Shown: in pieces, positions 23,402-30,518 of the stretch
How the letters are laid out: each line of letters begins with the position of its first letter
Numbering within the stretch: position 1 is the stretch's first letter
Assembly (NCBI GenBank): GCA_031292755.1
Contig: JARLGM010000075.1
Coordinates: 1-32,342, forward strand
DNA from: Candidatus Sulfopaludibacter sp.
GTDB taxonomy: Bacteria; Acidobacteriota; Terriglobia; Bryobacterales; Bryobacteraceae
DNA length: 32,342 bases
Direction: 5' to 3'
Notes under the pieces: model-generated
Told to the model about the DNA's origin: nothing
Databases searched by the model: none
What the model saw: only the letters and a program-made list of their open reading frames with translations
Position numbers and translations under genes: made by a program

Positions 23402-25789
23402 TCATTCCTGACGGAGGGCGATCAGGGGATCCACCTGGGAGGCGCGGCGGGCCGGCACGTAGCCGGCGACAAGGGCCGCCGCGGCCAGCAGGACGGCCAC
23501 CGCCGCGTAAGTCACCGGATCGGTGGGTTTCACTTCGAAGAGCATGCTGGTCAGCAGGCGCGTGGCGGCTAATGCTCCCGCCAATCCCAGCGCCAGGCCG
23601 AGCGCCACATAAATCAGCCCCTGCCGGAGCACCAGCCGCAACACGCTGCCCTGGCTTGCGCCGAGGGCCATCCGCAGTCCTATTTCATTGCTCCGCTGGC
23701 CCACCACGTAGCCCATCACGCCGTAGATTCCGGCCATCGCCAGCACCACCGCCAGGCTGGCGAAGATGCCCAGCAGCAGCGTCCGGAAGCGCGGCGCGGC
23801 CACATTTTCCGCCAGGTTTTCTTCCAGGGTGGAGAACTTCACCGGCACATTCGGATTTCGGTCCCGCACCATGCGGCGCAAGGTTTCCGAGAGCGCCAGC
23901 GGATCGCCCGCGGTGCGCGCCAGCACCTGGAGATCGGAGCGGGGGTGCTGCTGATAGGACATGTAGATCTCGGGCCATGGCGGGGTCGCGGGACCGAACT
24001 GGCGCACATCGCCCACTACCCCGACGATGGTCATGGGTTTCATCGACCGTGTATCGTAGCCGCAGAACATGGTATGGCCCAGCGGGTCCTGGCCGGCAAA
24101 CGACCGGCGCGCCAGGCTCTCGTTGATGACGATGGTGGAGGGCGCCTCGTAGGTATCGCGGGCGTTGAAATCGCGGCCGGCCTTCAGCGGAATCTTTAGA
24201 GCGTTGAACACGCCGGGCGAGACCACCGAAAACACCGCCTGCGGAGCGGCCATGGTCCGGTGCTCCGGCAGGTTGTCAACCCAATAGCCGCCGTTGGACA
24301 TCACCCGGCCAGGCGGTGTACGGGTGCCGGCTGCCGCCTCGACGCCAGGTGTGGTTGCCGTAGCGCCAATCAAGCCTTTGTAGAATTCGACTGCGCGGCG
24401 CCGCCCATCCAGATCCATCTCCGGCACTTCCGCCTGCATAACCAGAACGTGCTCGGGACGGAACCCGAGGGGCATACTTTGCAGCGTCTGAAAACTCTTG
24501 ATCAGCAACCCGGCGCCGGCCAGGAGCACGACCGAGAACGCGATCTCCATGACCACCAGGGCGCCGCGAAGGCTCTGCGCGCCACCGCCCACTACCGCGC
24601 GCGCCGCACCCTGCTTGAGCGCGTCGTTCAGATCCACGCGCGAGGCCTGTAGCGCGGGAGCCAGGCCGAACAACAGGCTGGCGAGCACGGTAACCCCGAA
24701 CGTGAAAGCCAGCACGCCGCCATCGATTCCGGCCTCAGCCAGGCGCGGGACGTTGGCTGGCGCCAGCGCGACCAGTGCGGCGGCCCCCCACAGCGCCAGC
24801 AGCACACCGGCCACCCCGGACATGCCGGCCAGCAGGAGGCTTTCCACAACCAACTGGCGGACGATGCGGCCGCGGCCGGCGCCTACCGCGGCGCGAATGG
24901 CGATTTCGCGGGTGCGCGCCGTGGCCCTGGCCAGCAGCAGATTCGCCGTGTTGGCGCAGGCGATCAGCAGCACCAGTCCCACCGCCCCCAGCAACACGTA
25001 GAGCATCAGCCTCACGTTGCCCACCATGGAATCGCGCATCCCGGTCACGGCGACGCTCTTGTTCAGATTGCTGTCGGGATACTGCCGTTCCAGCCGCGCT
25101 CCAATGCCAGTCATTTCGGCTTGGGCGCGTTGCATTGCTACAGCCGGCTTGAGGCGCCCCACCACCAGGTAGTTATGCGCGGAGCGCGACTCAGTCTCCG
25201 GAAAGATCGAATTCGCCGCCAGCCAGATTGCCGTCTTGCCGGGGAAACTGAACCCCGCGGGCATGACTCCGACGATGGTCAGGTCTTTTTCGAACATGCG
25301 GAGCGGCTGGCCCAACACGTCGGGGCGCCCGCCAAAATGGCTCTGCCACCAGGCGTAGCCGATCAGGATACCGGTACCGGATTTGCGCTCTTCGGCGGAG
25401 AACTCGCGGCCGATCGCGGGCCGCACTGCAAATACATCGAAGAACTCCGGGGTGACTGTGGCGATGGGTGTGTATTCGGCCATGGAGTGCACGGTGACGG
25501 CGCTGGTATCGTCGTCGTAATAGGCCATGGCGGCAAAGGAGGTGCTTTGATCGTGCCAGTCGTGAAAGTCGGGCGCCGACACCGTTCCGCGGCGGCCGCT
25601 AGTCTTCCACAGCGAGGATAGCGTGACGATGCGGTCGGGATCCTTGAACGCCAGCGGCTTGAGCAGCACCGCATGCACCACGCTGAATACGGCGGTGTTG
25701 GCGCCGATCCCGAGGGCCATCACGATTATCGCCAGCACGGCAAAACCGGGGTCTTTGCGAAGAGAACGAAGAGCGTAACGCAAGTCCAT
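23402..25789 (-). CDS. MacB/FtsX-type ABC permease of the acidobacterial duplicated orphan permease (ADOP) family
   Basis: From ATG 25789 the protein has 795 residues. A transmembrane helix at about 18-42 (FAVLAIIVMALGIGANTAVFSVVHAVLL) precedes a MacB-like periplasmic domain. FtsX helices near 270-390 include LLGAVGLVLLIACANTANLLLARATARTREIAIRAAVGAGRGRI. The arrangement is then repeated, ending in a second FtsX block (NEIGLRMALGASQGSVLRLVLRQG) and the usual ARRASQVDPLIALRQE. The duplication, the opening MDLRYALRSLRKDPGF and the absence of an ATPase gene nearby match the ADOP family, which is expanded in Acidobacteriota. Such proteins may export lipoproteins, peptides or drugs with ATPases encoded elsewhere. 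Function is unproven. Confidence 0.9.
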   Translation of the reverse strand: MDLRYALRSLRKDPGFAVLAIIVMALGIGANTAVFSVVHAVLLKPLAFKDPDRIVTLSSLWKTSGRRGTVSAPDFHDWHDQSTSFAAMAYYDDDTSAVTVHSMAEYTPIATVTPEFFDVFAVRPAIGREFSAEERKSGTGILIGYAWWQSHFGGRPDVLGQPLRMFEKDLTIVGVMPAGFSFPGKTAIWLAANSIFPETESRSAHNYLVVGRLKPAVAMQRAQAEMTGIGARLERQYPDSNLNKSVAVTGMRDSMVGNVRLMLYVLLGAVGLVLLIACANTANLLLARATARTREIAIRAAVGAGRGRIVRQLVVESLLLAGMSGVAGVLLALWGAAALVALAPANVPRLAEAGIDGGVLAFTFGVTVLASLLFGLAPALQASRVDLNDALKQGAARAVVGGGAQSLRGALVVMEIAFSVVLLAGAGLLIKSFQTLQSMPLGFRPEHVLVMQAEVPEMDLDGRRRAVEFYKGLIGATATTPGVEAAAGTRTPPGRVMSNGGYWVDNLPEHRTMAAPQAVFSVVSPGVFNALKIPLKAGRDFNARDTYEAPSTIVINESLARRSFAGQDPLGHTMFCGYDTRSMKPMTIVGVVGDVRQFGPATPPWPEIYMSYQQHPRSDLQVLARTAGDPLALSETLRRMVRDRNPNVPVKFSTLEENLAENVAAPRFRTLLLGIFASLAVVLAMAGIYGVMGYVVGQRSNEIGLRMALGASQGSVLRLVLRQGLIYVALGLALGLAGALAATRLLTSMLFEVKPTDPVTYAAVAVLLAAAALVAGYVPARRASQVDPLIALRQE

Positions 25790-26111
25790 GGTTCGGGGAC
25801 GGGGCAGATGTGGTGCCAATCCGGCAACTGCATCCTAAGCCATGACCGCGGGTGCGGCCGGGCGGGAAGGCAGCCCCTGCCGTCCAGAACCGGACAGACC
25901 GTCCTGAAAGCGGACACACCTGCGCGGCCCGCCGATGGTGGCCGTTCATACACGGCAAGGGAAATCCCCCCTGGAAACCGGCTCCACTCATAGTGGTATA
26001 ATCTCAACTTATGTCGGTTCCTTAATTGCCAGCCTGGGAGTGCCGCACTCCCCTTCCCATTCCTTCGCTGCGTTCGGCAGCTCGATCACTTCAAATCAAG
26101 GAGTTCCAAGG
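25790..26111. promoter_or_regulatory. Divergent intergenic region; promoter and structured leader of the lysozyme-like gene
   Basis: This 322-bp gap separates the permease (-) and lysozyme-like gene (+). TATAAT at 25997-26002 is the best -10, with TGGAAA 19 nt upstream as a weak -35. A dyad CCACT-CAT-AGTGG (25984-25996) abuts the -10 and could be an operator. The resulting leader of about 105 nt has two hairpins: GGGAGTGC-C-GCACTCCC (26036-26052) and GCTGC-GTTCG-GCAGC (26067-26081). AAGGAG precedes the ATG. I could not match the leader to a known riboswitch. I see no clear promoter for the permease. Confidence 0.5.
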
Positions 26112-26585
26112 ATGAGAAAACTGTTGTCCAGTGGTTTGGTATTGTTTGCGGGTGTCGTGTCGCCCGTCGCGATGGCCCCCCGCGAAACCCCGAAATCGCC
26201 GCACGCCGACTACCGCAAAGATCCCCGTTTTCAAGCACTCCGCAGGTTTTTCGAGGCTGGAGACTGCCCCGCCAAAGAGTACGCTTTCGCATTTCTGGAA
26301 GCCGCGGACATTTACAACCTGGACTGGCGCCTGCTGCCCAGCATTTCGTTTATCGAATCCACGGGCGGGAAAGCCTCACAAAACAATAACATTTTCGGGT
26401 GGGATTCCGGACGGGCGCACTTTTCCAGTCCCACGGCAGGGATTCATGCGGTCGGATACTATCTGAGTCACGCCATCCAGTACAAGCGCAAGAGTTTGGA
26501 TCAGTTGCTGGTGACGTACAACCCAGCAGGCGATTACGCGCAGAAGGTCAAATCCGTCATGCGGCGGATTGCGCCGATGCAATAA
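26112..26585 (+). CDS. Secreted lysozyme-like/glucosaminidase-type protein
   Basis: From ATG 26112 the protein has 157 residues with a signal peptide (MRKLLSSGLVLFAGVVSPVAMA). The mature part resembles the compact glucosaminidase/lysozyme-like fold: LEAADIYNLDWRLLPSISFIESTGGK with putative catalytic E82, then NNNIFGWDSGRAHFSSPTAGIHAVGYYLSHA and a YAQKVKSVMRRI end. These enzymes cut peptidoglycan glycan strands. A family with this 'FIES-GG--N-NIFGW' pattern is common in environmental bacteria; exact bond specificity is not readable. AAGGAG supports the start; longer in-frame starts have no ribosome site and would precede the signal. It is convergent with the small membrane protein gene. Confidence 0.75.
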   Translation: MRKLLSSGLVLFAGVVSPVAMAPRETPKSPHADYRKDPRFQALRRFFEAGDCPAKEYAFAFLEAADIYNLDWRLLPSISFIESTGGKASQNNNIFGWDSGRAHFSSPTAGIHAVGYYLSHAIQYKRKSLDQLLVTYNPAGDYAQKVKSVMRRIAPMQ

Positions 26586-26590
26586 TCATC

Positions 26591-26606
26591 AGACTGCTGC
26601 CAGTCT
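26591..26606. terminator. Hairpin between convergent genes
   Basis: AGACTG-CTGC-CAGTCT forms a 6-bp stem with a 4-nt loop. It lies in the 31-bp gap between the lysozyme-like gene (+) and the small membrane protein gene (-). There is no T tract, so termination efficiency is uncertain. Confidence 0.4.
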
Positions 26607-26616
26607 GGGGCGCTAC

Positions 26617-26763
26617 TCAGGCCCCCATTCGTACGGCCATATACAAAGCAGCAAACAGGAGCACCGAAATCACCGCGATCACGCTATAACGGATGGCGCG
26701 CTCTTTGTTGCTGGTCTGTCCCTGTTCGTCGTGTCTGATCTGATCCGCGAGGCTGTCAAACAT
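26617..26763 (-). CDS. Small single-pass membrane protein (48 aa)
   Basis: The gene encodes 48 residues beginning MFDSLADQIRHDEQGQ, with a charged linker (TSNKERAIR), one hydrophobic helix (YSVIAVISVLLFAALYMAV) and the end RMGA. AGGAGGT lies 5 nt before the ATG, a near-perfect ribosome site. A promoter (TTGGAA, 17 nt, TACAAT) lies 80-110 bp upstream, so I consider it real despite its size. Positive residues before the helix and few after predict an N-in topology with the acidic head in the cytosol. I do not recognise the family. A 93-codon frame on the opposite strand is judged a shadow. Confidence 0.72.
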   Translation of the reverse strand: MFDSLADQIRHDEQGQTSNKERAIRYSVIAVISVLLFAALYMAVRMGA

Positions 26764-26843
26764 TATGTACCTCCTAAAAGGCCGGTATCAAAACCTGGAT
26801 ACTCGCGCGCGAATCCCGGGGATCCTTTTATTAAGACAGCCCG

Positions 26844-26872
26844 ATTGTAGACCCTTTCGGCAAAACTTCCAA
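26844..26872 (-). promoter_or_regulatory. Sigma-70-like promoter for the small membrane protein
   Basis: On the minus strand TTGGAA (26867-26872) and TACAAT (26844-26849) are separated by exactly 17 nt. Transcription would start near 26837. Confidence 0.6.
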
Positions 26873-26917
26873 GAGGCAATTCGCACGGTGGCAAAAATCG
26901 TCAGCCGGCCCCGGACG

Positions 26918-26947
26918 TTGACAAGCTCCGCTGAGTCGGCGTATATT
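26918..26947 (+). promoter_or_regulatory. Housekeeping promoter for rpsA
   Basis: A perfect TTGACA (26918-26923) is followed by an 18-nt spacer and TATATT (26942-26947). This is the strongest sigma-70 match in the window, as expected for a ribosomal protein gene. Confidence 0.75.
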
Positions 26948-27112
26948 TGCTAACATACTGATCTCTCAGTGGTTTGCTAGTAATCGCCACATGGTCTCAT
27001 CGAACCTAGAACTCGGGGATTACGGAACGAACGCGTTGTCACTGGAATGGAGCCTGCCGCAGACCTCGAATGCTCTGCAGTTCACGGTGAATCAGCAAGC
27101 GGTGGAGGCGTA

Positions 27113-28828
27113 ATGGCCGTAGACCAAAACAAAGGGCAAGTAGACCCGGAGTTCGACAATTACGAGCACCTTCTAGAAGACTATAGTCACTTCGCCCCGC
27201 CCGCGGCCGATGAGGTGCTGCCTGGAACGGTCCTTAAGATCACGGCAAAGGACGTGATCATCGATTTCGGCTACAAATCCGAAGGCATCGTTCCGATTGA
27301 ACAGTTTCAGGCCCAGAATGGCGAAATAACGGTCAAGCCGGGCGATGTCGTTGACGTCATGATCGACACCGGCGGGGAGCAGCCCGAAGGTTACGTGCTG
27401 CTTTCCCACACTCGCGCCGCCCGCCTCCGGATCTGGGACAATTTGGACAAAGCCTTCCAGGATCAATTGGTCATCTCCGGGCGCGTATTGGGGCGCGTGA
27501 AAGGCGGCCTGGCAGTGGACGTGGGGATCAAAGCGTTTATGCCGGGCTCGCAGGCGGACCCGCGTCCCGTACACAACCTGGATGCTCTAATCGGCCAGGA
27601 CGTTCCGGTAAAGATCATCAAGCTGAACCGCCGGCGCGGCAATGTGGTGGTTTCGCGCAAGATGGCGGTGGAAGAAGAGATCAACATCCGCAAGAGCGCC
27701 ACGCTGGAGCACTTGTCGGAAGGCGCGGTGGTGATCGGCACGGTCAAGAACCTGACCGAATATGGCGCTTTTGTCGATCTGGGCGGGATCGACGGCTTGC
27801 TGCACGTCACGGACATGTCGTACGGGCGGGTGACGCACCCCTCGGAAGTCCTGCACGTGGGCGACGAAGTCGCCGTAAAGGTGCTGAAATTCGACCGGAA
27901 CAAGGAGCGTGTTTCCCTGGGAATCAAACAGCTCGAACCGGACCCGTGGGACACGGTGATTGAGCGGTATCCGGTGGACGGGCGCGTGATCGGGCGGGTG
28001 GTCAACGTGACCGATTACGGCGCGTTCGTGGAGCTGGAGCCGGGGGTGGAAGGCCTGATTCACATCAGTGAGATGACCTGGTCGCGGCGCATGAAACATC
28101 CTTCGAAGGTGGTCAAACCGGGCGACCAGGTGGAGGCTGTGGTCCTGGAGGTCCATCCGAAGGACCGCCGCATTTCGCTGGGGCTTAAGCAACTGGAGCC
28201 GAACCCGTGGACCACTATCGACAGCCGTTACAGTGTCGGCTCGGTGGTGGAAGGCCGGGTGCGCAATATGACGGATTTCGGGGCTTTCATCGAGATCGAG
28301 GAGGGTATCGACGGGCTGGTCCACGTCTCCGATCTTTCCTGGACCAAACGTGTGAAGCACCCGTCAGAAATTTTGAAAAAGGGTCAAATCGTACAGGCGG
28401 TGATTCTGCATATCGATTCTTCCGCGCACCGCCTGAGTTTAGGAATCAAGCAGTTGCAGCCGGACGCCTGGGAGAGTTACTTCCAAAACCACCAGGTGGG
28501 CGATGTGGTGCATGGCCGTGTCTGCCGGTTGGCGAGTTTCGGTGGATTCGTGGAACTGGCTGAAGGTGTCGAGGGGCTGTGTCACTTCTCGGAAGTGCCT
28601 GGATTTACGGGCCGAAGGGGCTCGGATCAGCCTCCGCTGGCAATCGGGCAGGAATTGGACTTCAAGATCATCAAGATGAGCGAGGCGGAAAAAAAGATCG
28701 GCCTGAGTCTCCGCGCCGTGGCGAATGACGAGGAAAAAACGCGCCTCGAGGACTACCAGCGCCAGGCGGCCGCCGCAACCAGTACGATCGAGGAAGTCAT
28801 GAGCCTCAAGGATCGGAACCTGGAATAA
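27113..28828 (+). CDS. rpsA: 30S ribosomal protein S1
   Basis: From ATG 27113, with GGAGG 5 nt upstream, the protein has 571 residues. It contains six S1 RNA-binding domains: the first two are divergent (VLPGTVLKITAKDVIIDFGYKSEGIVP; VISGRVLGRVKGGLAVDVGIKAFMP). Domains three to six have the typical G-x-V-x-N-x-T-x-Y/F-GAFV pattern, for example VVIGTVKNLTEYGAFVDLGGIDGLLHVTDMS. S1 binds mRNA leaders and brings them to the 30S subunit. Domain number and length match S1 of Gram-negative bacteria. A frame extension of 22 codons upstream is rejected for lack of a ribosome site. The HU/IHF gene follows, as is common. Confidence 0.95.
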   Translation: MAVDQNKGQVDPEFDNYEHLLEDYSHFAPPAADEVLPGTVLKITAKDVIIDFGYKSEGIVPIEQFQAQNGEITVKPGDVVDVMIDTGGEQPEGYVLLSHTRAARLRIWDNLDKAFQDQLVISGRVLGRVKGGLAVDVGIKAFMPGSQADPRPVHNLDALIGQDVPVKIIKLNRRRGNVVVSRKMAVEEEINIRKSATLEHLSEGAVVIGTVKNLTEYGAFVDLGGIDGLLHVTDMSYGRVTHPSEVLHVGDEVAVKVLKFDRNKERVSLGIKQLEPDPWDTVIERYPVDGRVIGRVVNVTDYGAFVELEPGVEGLIHISEMTWSRRMKHPSKVVKPGDQVEAVVLEVHPKDRRISLGLKQLEPNPWTTIDSRYSVGSVVEGRVRNMTDFGAFIEIEEGIDGLVHVSDLSWTKRVKHPSEILKKGQIVQAVILHIDSSAHRLSLGIKQLQPDAWESYFQNHQVGDVVHGRVCRLASFGGFVELAEGVEGLCHFSEVPGFTGRRGSDQPPLAIGQELDFKIIKMSEAEKKIGLSLRAVANDEEKTRLEDYQRQAAAATSTIEEVMSLKDRNLE

Positions 28829-28829
28829 C

Positions 28830-28858
28830 TTGCAATTTCTTTGTATTCACGCGATACT
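28830..28858 (+). promoter_or_regulatory. Possible promoter of the HU/IHF gene
   Basis: TTGCAA (28830-28835), a 17-nt spacer and GATACT (28853-28858) lie in the 67-bp gap after rpsA. Each element matches 4 of 6 consensus bases. The gene may also be read through from rpsA. Confidence 0.4.
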
Positions 28859-28895
28859 GCGGTTTCGTAAGCTATTGAGACGCTAGGAGAATGCG

Positions 28896-29243
28896 ATGAC
28901 GAAGGCCGATCTGATTGAAGAAGTCTCCCGAGTGGTGGAGATGACTAGGAAGGAGTCCGAAGTCATCGTGGAGGCCATTTTCGACAGCATCGTGAGGTCC
29001 CTGCGCGCCGGCGATAAGATCGAAATCCGCGGTTTCGGCAGCTTTCGAACACGCCAGCGGCAACCCCGGATCGGGCGCAACCCCAAGACCGGCGCGCGGG
29101 TTGAAGTGCCCGCCAAGAAGATTCCGTATTTCAAGCCCAGCAAGGAACTGAAGGACGTTGTTAACAACTCGGCCACCCCCGCGCCCCCAACCGGCGGCGG
29201 AGTGCCTCCCACGCCCACACCCGAGCAGGTTCCCAACCCGTAA
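28896..29243 (+). CDS. HU/IHF family DNA-binding protein with proline-rich tail
   Basis: The protein has 115 residues; the first 90 are a complete HU/IHF fold. It begins MTKADLIEEVSRVVEMTRKESEVIVEAIFDSIVRSL, and the DNA-wrapping arm carries IEIRGFGSFRTRQRQPRIGRNPKTGARVEVPAKKIPYFKPSKELK. Placement after rpsA is typical of ihfB, but the sequence alone does not separate IHF from HU. About 24 extra C-terminal residues are rich in Pro, Thr and Gly (PAPPTGGGVPPTPTPEQVP) and are probably disordered. TAGGAGAATGCG precedes the ATG. The hit gene starts 2 nt after the stop. Confidence 0.93.
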   Translation: MTKADLIEEVSRVVEMTRKESEVIVEAIFDSIVRSLRAGDKIEIRGFGSFRTRQRQPRIGRNPKTGARVEVPAKKIPYFKPSKELKDVVNNSATPAPPTGGGVPPTPTPEQVPNP

Positions 29244-29245
29244 TC

Positions 29246-29728
29246 GTGGATTATCTCTGGACGCCCTGGCGATATCAATACATTACGACATCCGATAAGC
29301 CCGGCGAGTGCGTCTTCTGCGCCGCTGCCCGGGGTACGGACGACCACGAAACGTTCATTCTGCATCGCGCCGGGGCCAATTTCATCATTCTGAATCGCTT
29401 CCCGTACACCAGCGGCCATGTCATGGTGGTTCCCTACCAGCATGTGGCGACGCTGGAAGAGTTGAACGCAGAGGCGCTGGTGGAGATGTTCCAACTGGCC
29501 CGCGATTGCGAGCGTCATCTGCGCGCGGTGTATCGTCCGGAGGGTTTGAACCTGGGGATGAATATCGGCAAGAGCGCGGGTGCGGGCATCGCCGGCCATT
29601 TGCATTTGCACGTGTTACCGAGGTGGACGGGCGACACGAACTTCATGACGGTGGTAAGCGAGACGCGGGTGCTGCCGGAGGACCTGGAGGTCACCTGGCA
29701 ACGTCTGCGGGCGGCGTGGGGGAAGTAG
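29246..29728 (+). CDS. HIT family nucleotide hydrolase/transferase
   Basis: The 160-residue protein has the histidine triad H118-x-H120-x-H122 in NIGKSAGAGIAGHLHLHVLPRW, and CVFC (C22, C25) near the N terminus as in AP4A-phosphorylase-like HIT proteins. It hydrolyses or phosphorolyses dinucleoside polyphosphates or nucleoside phosphoramidates in the cytosol. The GTG start lies 2 nt after the HU/IHF stop, without its own ribosome site, so translation is probably coupled. Part of its 3' end is duplicated downstream, before the toxin-antitoxin genes. Confidence 0.93.
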   Translation: MDYLWTPWRYQYITTSDKPGECVFCAAARGTDDHETFILHRAGANFIILNRFPYTSGHVMVVPYQHVATLEELNAEALVEMFQLARDCERHLRAVYRPEGLNLGMNIGKSAGAGIAGHLHLHVLPRWTGDTNFMTVVSETRVLPEDLEVTWQRLRAAWGK

Positions 29729-29750
29729 TGCAGAAGAACCGGAGATATGG

Positions 29751-29780
29751 GCCGCCGATGAACGCGGATGAACGCCGATG
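29751..29780. repeat. Tandem 10-bp repeat AACGCSGATG
   Basis: Three consecutive 10-mers (GCCGCCGATG, AACGCGGATG, AACGCCGATG) lie in the hit-vapB gap. Similar GATGAACGC arrays are scattered in intergenic DNA of many bacteria. Confidence 0.6.
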
Positions 29781-29815
29781 AGAATCTGGCGGGCCGACAC
29801 GAACTTCATGACGAA

Positions 29816-29847
29816 GTAGCACACAGATCCTGTGCTACACTGATTTC
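29816..29847 (+). promoter_or_regulatory. Palindromic operator and -10 of the toxin-antitoxin operon
   Basis: GTAGCACA (29816-29823) and TGTGCTAC (29831-29838) form a perfect 8-bp inverted repeat with 7-nt centre. An overlapping register, CACAG/CTGTG, also pairs. TACACT (29836-29841) overlaps the right arm and ends 6 nt before GTG 29848. A ribbon-helix-helix antitoxin bound here would cover the promoter, giving the usual autorepression. The transcript would be leaderless. Confidence 0.6.
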
Positions 29848-30081
29848 GTGCAGAAGAACCTGACACTGACTCTGGACGAAGATCTGTTGCGGGCCGCCCG
29901 CAAAGCCGCGCTGGACCGCAACACGTCCGTCAATCAACTGGTTCGTAACTATCTGGAGCAACTGGTGCGGGAGACCGATCGACGGCAGGCCGCGATTGCG
30001 GATGTTGAGGATATCTTCCGCACAACAAAGATTCGGGCCGGCCGGATCAACTGGACGCGTGACGATTTGCATGAGCGCTAG
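29848..30081 (+). CDS. Ribbon-helix-helix antitoxin (VapB-like)
   Basis: The 77-residue protein starts MQKNLTLTLDEDLLRAARKAALDRNTSVNQLVRNYLEQLV. This is a beta-strand plus two helices of the ribbon-helix-helix type found in antitoxins such as DUF6364/VapB. The C-terminal half (RRQAAIADVEDIFRTTKIRAGRINWTRDDLHER) would wrap the toxin. Its 3' end overlaps the toxin gene by 11 nt. GTG 29848 has no ribosome site, but a -10 box lies 6 nt upstream. Confidence 0.85.
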   Translation: MQKNLTLTLDEDLLRAARKAALDRNTSVNQLVRNYLEQLVRETDRRQAAIADVEDIFRTTKIRAGRINWTRDDLHER

Positions 30082-30517
30082 CGAGCCAGGACCGTCGTTT
30101 GTCGATACCAACATTCTGGTATATGCCTTCGCCGGCAACGATCCCAAACGTTCGCCGGTTGCTCAACAACTCCTGCGGGACCTGATGACTCAGGACGCTT
30201 TGCGAACCAGCACGCAGGTATTGCAGGAGCTGTTCGTAACGCTGACTCGCAAGATCAAGCCGCCGCTCACCTCGGAACAGGCACTCCGATATCTGGACCG
30301 CATCGCCGTGTGGCCGGTTGCCTTGATCGATTACGGTGCCATCCAGGCGGCAGTTGACCTGACCACGCGGCATAGTCTGTCGTTCTGGGACGGACTCGTG
30401 GTGGTTACGGCAGCACGGAGTGGAGCCACCCGTCTGTACACCGAAGATCTCACGGACGGCCAGCGGATTATGGAGCTGGAAGTAGTCAATCCCTTCAAAG
30501 GCTCTAAAAGAGACTGA
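30071..30517 (+). CDS. PIN-domain toxin (VapC-like ribonuclease)
   Basis: The 148-residue protein starts at ATG 30071 inside the end of the antitoxin gene. The PIN-domain acidic site is intact: D12 (FVDTNILVYAF), E53 (VLQELFVTL), D107 (SFWDGLVVVTAA) and D126 (LYTEDLTDGQ). VapC toxins cleave tRNA or rRNA with Mg2+ or Mn2+ when released from VapB. A longer frame from 29996 has no support. It ends 1 nt from the convergent metallo-beta-lactamase-fold gene, so there is no room for a separate terminator. Confidence 0.88.
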   Translation: MSASEPGPSFVDTNILVYAFAGNDPKRSPVAQQLLRDLMTQDALRTSTQVLQELFVTLTRKIKPPLTSEQALRYLDRIAVWPVALIDYGAIQAAVDLTTRHSLSFWDGLVVVTAARSGATRLYTEDLTDGQRIMELEVVNPFKGSKRD

Positions 30518-30518
30518 C

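Larger units (their letters stand above)
26764..27112. promoter_or_regulatory. Divergent promoter region between the small membrane protein and rpsA
   Basis: This 349-bp gap carries a promoter for each side, listed separately. The minus-strand leader (about 74 nt) has a GTATC/GATAC hairpin. The rpsA leader is about 158 nt, long enough for autogenous control by S1, though I could not fold a clear known element. No other gene is visible. Confidence 0.55.
29632..29860. repeat. Scrambled duplication of the hit 3' end before vapB
   Basis: Three hit-end segments recur in order. CGACACGAACTTCATGACG occurs at 29632-29650 and 29795-29813. GAAGTAG occurs at 29722-29728 and 29813-29819. GTGCAGAAGAACC occurs at 29728-29740 and 29848-29860. 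In the second set the first two are fused by loss of about 71 bp. The toxin-antitoxin operator is then inserted before the third, which is the antitoxin start. Confidence 0.75.

Noticed and set aside
23275..24126. Open frame of 283 codons starting in the REP-like repeat
   Set aside because: It reads through the hairpin and the complement of the ADOP permease gene, and is Pro/Arg-rich without domain similarity.
26569..26850. Open frame of 93 codons on the + strand over the small membrane protein
   Set aside because: It has no ribosome site, and the opposite strand has strong promoter, ribosome site and membrane-protein signals.
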